A stretch of DNA of 64,000 nt from Asterias rubens (taxonomy: Eukaryota; Echinodermata; Asteroidea; Forcipulatida; Asteriidae): NCBI RefSeq assembly GCF_902459465.1, contig NC_047073.1, positions 8,805,036 through 8,869,035 on the forward strand, read 5' to 3'. A program made the translations under genes and the position numbers. The notes under the pieces are model-generated. The model was not told where the DNA came from, made no database searches, and saw only the letters and a program-made list of their open reading frames with translations. Below are positions 59,832-64,000 of the stretch, piece by piece (the first letter of the stretch is position 1; each line of letters opens with the position of its first letter).

Positions 59832-60185
59832 AATTACCTGTTGTACTCAACTCATCCAGTCGAACCTCATACACGAGCTTACCGAACGCCAGCTTCCCCC
59901 AGCATTCACACACCAATGCATCTTGGGACACTTAACTATAATTGCTTCTCTCCACCCAGGGGTAAATGGGTACCTGCGAGGGCAGAGATGGTTCTTGTGA
60001 TTGATTTAGCCGAGTAGCGCATATTAATGTTGCACAAGGCTGTATACTCCCCACTAGGGAGCTGAGATGGTTTAAGGAGTGATTTAAGGCCCAGTGACCA
60101 GGGGTAATAATGTGAAGCGCTTTGGGACGCCCTCCGGGTGTGAAAAGCGCTATATAAAAACGGGTTATTATTATTATTATTATTA
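59832..60185 (+). mobile_element. SINE-like element or LINE 3' tail with (TTA)n end
   Basis: Contains CCAGGGGTAAATGGGTACCT, AGCCGAGTAGCGCATATT, CTCCCCACTAGGGAGCTGAG and GAAGCGCTTTGGGACGCC, then GAAAAGCGCTATATAAAAAC ending in repeated TTA (about 60166-60185). The GCGCTATATAAA plus (TTA)n end is typical of SINE or LINE 3' ends in deuterostomes. It interrupts the zone between the array and its decayed copy. Confidence 0.7.
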
Positions 60186-60350
60186 GCTGACTTGGAACTG
60201 CTTTCATTGTGTTCACTACCCACAAAACTGTCCATTGATTCATTAAAAGATAATAATTCTCAAGATAATATATATATAAAATAAATATTCTCAAGATGGA
60301 CTAAAACCATTCAACTGTCTCAGCATCTTGACAGCAAATGTTAAGTACTT

Positions 60351-60743
60351 TTAAAAGAACACATTGCCTTGGATCGGTCGAGTTGGTCTTTGAAAATCGT
60401 TCTGAAACCGTTTTTTGTAAAATGTATATGGTTAGAAAGATATTGTAAAAGTAGAATGCAATGATCTACACAAATATGCCTTGAAATTGCGTGGTTTTCT
60501 TTTTACCCTGTCGGCTAACATGGTCGGCCTTTTATGGCAGTCAAAATTTTGACTCCCATAAATGGCCGACCGTGATAGTTCGCAACGTAAAAGGATAACC
60601 GTGTAATTTCGAGTGATACTTGTGTGGATCATTATATTCTACTTTTAAAACATCTTTCTAACCATCTATGCATTTCATAATAAACGGTTTCAAACTCTTT
60701 TAATAGACCAACTTGTCCGATCCAAGGTAACGTGTTCCTTTAA
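60351..60743. mobile_element. Family C MITE, copy 2 (TTAA at both edges)
   Basis: TTAAAAGAACACATTGCCTT at the left and AAGGTAACGTGTTCCTTTAA at the right. Nearly complete palindrome turning at GCAGTCAAAATTTTGACTCC. Pairs with the copy at 35544-35947. Confidence 0.88.
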
Positions 60744-60831
60744 ATTACCTTTTTTCAATAAGTTTTGATTTTAAAATCATACTACATGTATTGTCATATT
60801 TTATTGATCATGTTTTTTCTTCTTAATGTGC

Positions 60832-61110
60832 AGTGACATAAGTGACCTTTGAAGTCATCATTCCTGTGTATTTAACATCTTGTGGAAAAGTCTTTTCACA
60901 ATCTGTTAGCCTGACTACTAACCGTCAGCGTGCCATAATGGAGAGAAACCAAAATTTGTTTGTGATATCTTTGGAAAAGCATTTTTGTATAAATCGTCAT
61001 TGACATGCCATCAGCGTACGTGCATACTGGAGATAATTCATCGTTTATGATTAACTGTGATTAACTTGTCACTGAAATGACATAAGTGTGTGTCCACATT
61101 GACAAATCAC
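60832..61110 (+). pseudogene. Second, heavily decayed zinc-finger locus copy
   Basis: TGTGCAGTGACATAAGTGAC and CTTTGAAGTCATCA parallel the sequence just upstream of the intact array (CTGCAGATACATTTGTAAGTG and CTTCGAAGTCATCA). Finger fragments follow: TGTGGAAAAGTCTTTTCACA, CGTCAGCGTGCC, GGAGAGAAACC, TTTGGAAAAGCATTTTTG and TGCCATCAGCGT. No frame survives. It is a duplicated paralogue in ruins. Confidence 0.75.
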
Positions 61111-61184
61111 AAGGGTTTAGACTTGCATCTTTGTTGAAATTAGGCTAAAATCACAAAAAACAAAACAAACATACATGTAGCATT

Positions 61185-63345
61185 GTGTATAAATTGTTCC
61201 CTATACCTGTAATGTGCACAGGCCATGACTTTTCAAATGTTGCCATGTGTTTCTCACCAAATCTTGCTCTTAAGTGTGCCTGGTGTACTTGCAAAAATGT
61301 TTGCAAGTCTTTAGCCCTAGGTACTTGTCACAATTTGTCTGAAAATGTGTATTTATTGGGCAGCCTTGTGTACACATGTACTTCTCAAATTTTGATAATG
61401 TGTACATGGCTTTCTATATAGGCCCTCCTATAGCCTTGTGTACAATGTGTACAATAGCCTTGTACAGTTTGCCTGTAACTGTGAACCTGAAAATGTGTGC
61501 AAGTCTGTAGCCTTTGTCAAACTTTGCCTGAAAATGTGTAAAGGCTATAATAGCCTTGTGTACTTAAAATTAATGTATTTTGCCTGAAAATGTGTACATG
61601 AAAACATATGCAAGTCTATAGCTTTGTGTACAAGGCCATGTACTTGTCAAATTTTGCCTGCAAATGTGTGCGAGCTGATAGCCTTGGGTACTTGTCGAGT
61701 TTTGCCTGAAAATGTGTCAGGCTAACCGCCTTGTGTCAAATTTTGCTTGAAGTTGTGTGTACATGTATAATGCTATAGCCTTAATGTGTACTTTTCGAAT
61801 TTTGCGAGAAAAAGGGGGCAAGTCTATAATCTTTGGTACTTTTCAAATTTTTTGTGTACTTGTTGAAATGTGCTTATGTATATATGGCTGTATAGCCTTG
61901 GGTACTTGTCAAATTTTGCTTGAAAATTTGTGCAAGTCTATAACCTTTGGTACTTTTACAATTTTGCCTGAAAATGTGTGCAATCTATAGTAAGCCTTGT
62001 GTATTTTTCGAATTGTGCTGGTAAAGTGCAAGTCTATTGCCTTGTGTACTAGTCAAATTTTGCCTGAAAATGTGTGCAAGTCTATATATAGCCTTTGGTA
62101 CTTTCAAACTTTGATTGAAAATGTGTATAAGGCTATACGCCTTGTGTACTTGTTGAATTGTGCTTGTAAATGTGTGCAAGTCTATAGCCGTTGGTACTTG
62201 TCGAATTTTGCCTGAAAATATGTGTATGAGGCTATAGCCTTGTGTACTTGTCAAATTTTGCTTGAAATTGTGTGCAAGTCTATAGTTTTGCCTGAAAATG
62301 TGGGTAAGTGTCAAATTTTGCCAGAAAATATGTATATAGCCTTGTGTACTTGTACAAATTTTGATTGAAAATGTGTGCAAGTCTACAGCCTTAGTTACTT
62401 TTCAAGTTTTGCCTGAAAATGTGGATAAGGCTATATATAGCCTTGTGTACTTTTCAAATTTTGTTTGAAAATATGTGCTAGTCTAAAACCTTTGGTACTT
62501 GTCGAACTTTGCCTAAAAATTTGTATTATTAGGCTATGTGTGCAAGTGTATAGCCTTTTTGGCCTTGTGTACTTTTTGCCTGAAAATCTGTGCAAGTCTA
62601 TAGCCTTTGATACTTGTCAAATTTTGATTGAAAATGTGTGCAAGTCTGTAGCCTTGGGTACTTGTCAAATTTTGCCTGAAAATGTGTGCAGATCTAAAGC
62701 CTTCATGGTACTTTTCAAATTTTGCCTTGAAATGTGGATAAGGCTATATATAGCCTTGTGTACTTTACAAATTTTGCTTGAAAATGTGTACATGTCTATA
62801 ACGTTTGGTACTTTTCAAATTTTGCCTGAAAATGTGGATAAAGCTATATATAGCCTTGTGTACTATACAAATTTTGCTTGAAAATGTGTACATTGTCTAT
62901 ACTGTTTGGTACTTTTCAAACTTTGCTTGAAAATGTGTGTGCTTGTCAAATTTTGCCTGAAAATTTGTATAGGGCTATAGCCTTGGGTAAGTGTCAAATT
63001 GTGCTAGAAAATATGTATAAAAGGCTTGTGTACTTGTTGAATTTTGCTTGAAAATTTGTATAAGCCTTGTGTACTTTTCAAATTTTGATTGAAAATGTGT
63101 GCAAGTCTGCAGCCTTGGGTACTTTTCTTCGAAAATCTGTGCAAGTCTATAGCCTTTGATACTTGTCAAATTTTGATTGAAAATGTGTGCAAGTCTATAG
63201 CCTTTGGTACTTTTCAAATTTTGCCTGAAAATGTGGATAAGGCTATATATATAGCCTTGTGTGCTTTTCGAATTTTGCTTGAAAATGTGTGCAAGTCGCC
63301 TTGTGTACTTGTCAAATTTTGCATGAAAATGTGTATATAAAGCTA
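61185..63345. repeat. Minisatellite, period about 48 bp
   Basis: Roughly 40 diverged units. A typical unit is 48 bp and contains GCAAGTCTATAGCCTTTG, TACTTGTCAAATTTTG and CCTGAAAATGTGT. A second form of about 52 bp carries GATAAGGCTATATATAGCC. Because 48 is a multiple of three, stop-free runs with 16-residue periodicity appear on both strands; these are not credible genes. Confidence 0.9.
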
Positions 63346-63456
63346 TGGGCGAATAGTGAAATTTTGGTGTTCGGTTACCGCTGGCCATTGTTTCAACTCT
63401 TTACGGAGGTGAGCATAGTTAAATACTTAATTAAATTTATGCTGTTTTATGCTGTC

Positions 63457-64000
63457 TTAAAGCCATTATACCCTTTCGGTACAGGAAAAAAAAAAGTTCA
63501 CAGATTTACAAATAATTTACAGGGTTTACAGAAGGTAATGGTGAAAGACTTCTCTTGAAATATTGTTCCATGAAATGCTTTACTTTTTGAGAAAACATTA
63601 AAACAATATAAATTCTCGTTAGCGAGAATTACGGATTTATTTTAAACACATGTCATGACACGGCAAATTTTGCCTGAAAATGTGTATTTAAGGCTATAAT
63701 CCTTGTGTACTTGTCAATTTATTGTCTGAAATTTGTGCAAGTCTATAGCATTGGGTTCTTGTCAAATTTTTCTTGAAAATATGGATAAGGCTACATATAG
63801 CTTTGTGTACTTTTCGAATTTTGCGTGAAAAAACGCGCGGAAACAAGTATGGGTTTTCCCGTTATTTTCTCCCGACTCCAATGACCGATTGAACCTAAAT
63901 TCTCACAGGTTTGTTATTTTATATATTAGTAAGTTGTGATACACGAAGTGTGGGACTTGGACATTACTGTTTACCGAAAGTGTATACTATTCATTGGTAA
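63457..64000. mobile_element. TTAA-edged element split by minisatellite units (partial)
   Basis: The left end at 63457 is TTAAAGCCATTATACCCTTT with CGGTACAG. Transposon-like sequence runs to about 63660 and includes the palindrome ATTCTCGTTAGCGAGAAT. Three minisatellite units follow (63662-63828), then the other half of the element from ACGCGCGGAAACAAG to a terminus-like TTTACCGAAAGTG near 63970, the mirror of the CTTTCGGTAC near the left end. The right edge is at or beyond the window end. Confidence 0.7.
63662..63828. repeat. Minisatellite units inside the TTAA-edged element
   Basis: About three units of the same repeat as 61185-63345: AAATTTTGCCTGAAAATGTG, TGCAAGTCTATAGCATTGGG and GGATAAGGCTACATATAGC. 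Separated from the main array by about 300 bp that includes the left half of the mobile element. Confidence 0.85.

Noticed and set aside
62465..62881. 138-aa plus-strand frame and a 137-aa minus-strand frame (62975-63388) with 16-residue repeats
   Set aside because: They arise from a 48-bp minisatellite whose unit length is divisible by three. Frames are equally open on both strands, units are degenerate, and there is no recognisable domain.

Overview
The window looks like animal nuclear DNA: genes are split by GT-AG introns, intergenic space is large and AT-rich, and short transposon remnants are dense. The protein-coding content and several repeat families I recall from sea stars and sea cucumbers suggest an echinoderm, probably an asteroid. 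That assignment is inference, not something the sequence proves.

Layout. (1) 1.4-6.2 kb, minus strand: a complete five-exon LRRC42 homologue (leucine-rich repeat-containing 42) with repeats in its introns and upstream. (2) 6.3-13.0 kb: intergenic, with no convincing gene. (3) 13.0-47.1 kb, plus strand: a complete 14-exon sodium- and chloride-dependent glycine transporter of the SLC6 family (694 aa as assembled). It has two tiny N-terminal exons, a 14.3-kb first intron and a 10.4-kb third intron. Intron phases agree across every junction. LRRC42 and the transporter are divergently transcribed. (4) 47.1-56.5 kb: probable long 3' UTR, then repeat-rich intergenic DNA. (5) 56.5-56.8 kb: a broken THAP-domain coding remnant. 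(6) 58.05-59.59 kb, plus strand: a single-exon array of 18 C2H2 zinc fingers, ended by a frameshifting deletion. Decayed fingers follow it, and a second, heavily decayed copy of the locus lies at 60.8-61.1 kb. (7) 61.2-63.8 kb: a minisatellite with a basic period of about 48 bp. Its last few units sit inside a TTAA-bounded transposon-like element that runs off the window.

Mobile DNA is the other main content. There are two TTAA-bounded MITE families, foldback elements with 9-10 bp target-site duplications, a hAT-like and a Harbinger-like MITE, palindromic elements with CTAAGCA-type arms, a rearranged cluster of three tRNA-derived SINE heads flanked by a 12-bp duplication, LINE 3'-end fragments, and many poly-C/poly-G tracts. 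No rRNA gene, intact tRNA gene, CRISPR array or viral gene was seen.

The genes do not form a pathway. The glycine transporter clears extracellular glycine across the plasma membrane, LRRC42 is a poorly characterised LRR protein, and the zinc-finger array would be a DNA-binding protein if expressed. All exon boundaries were read by eye from splice consensus, frame and family similarity.
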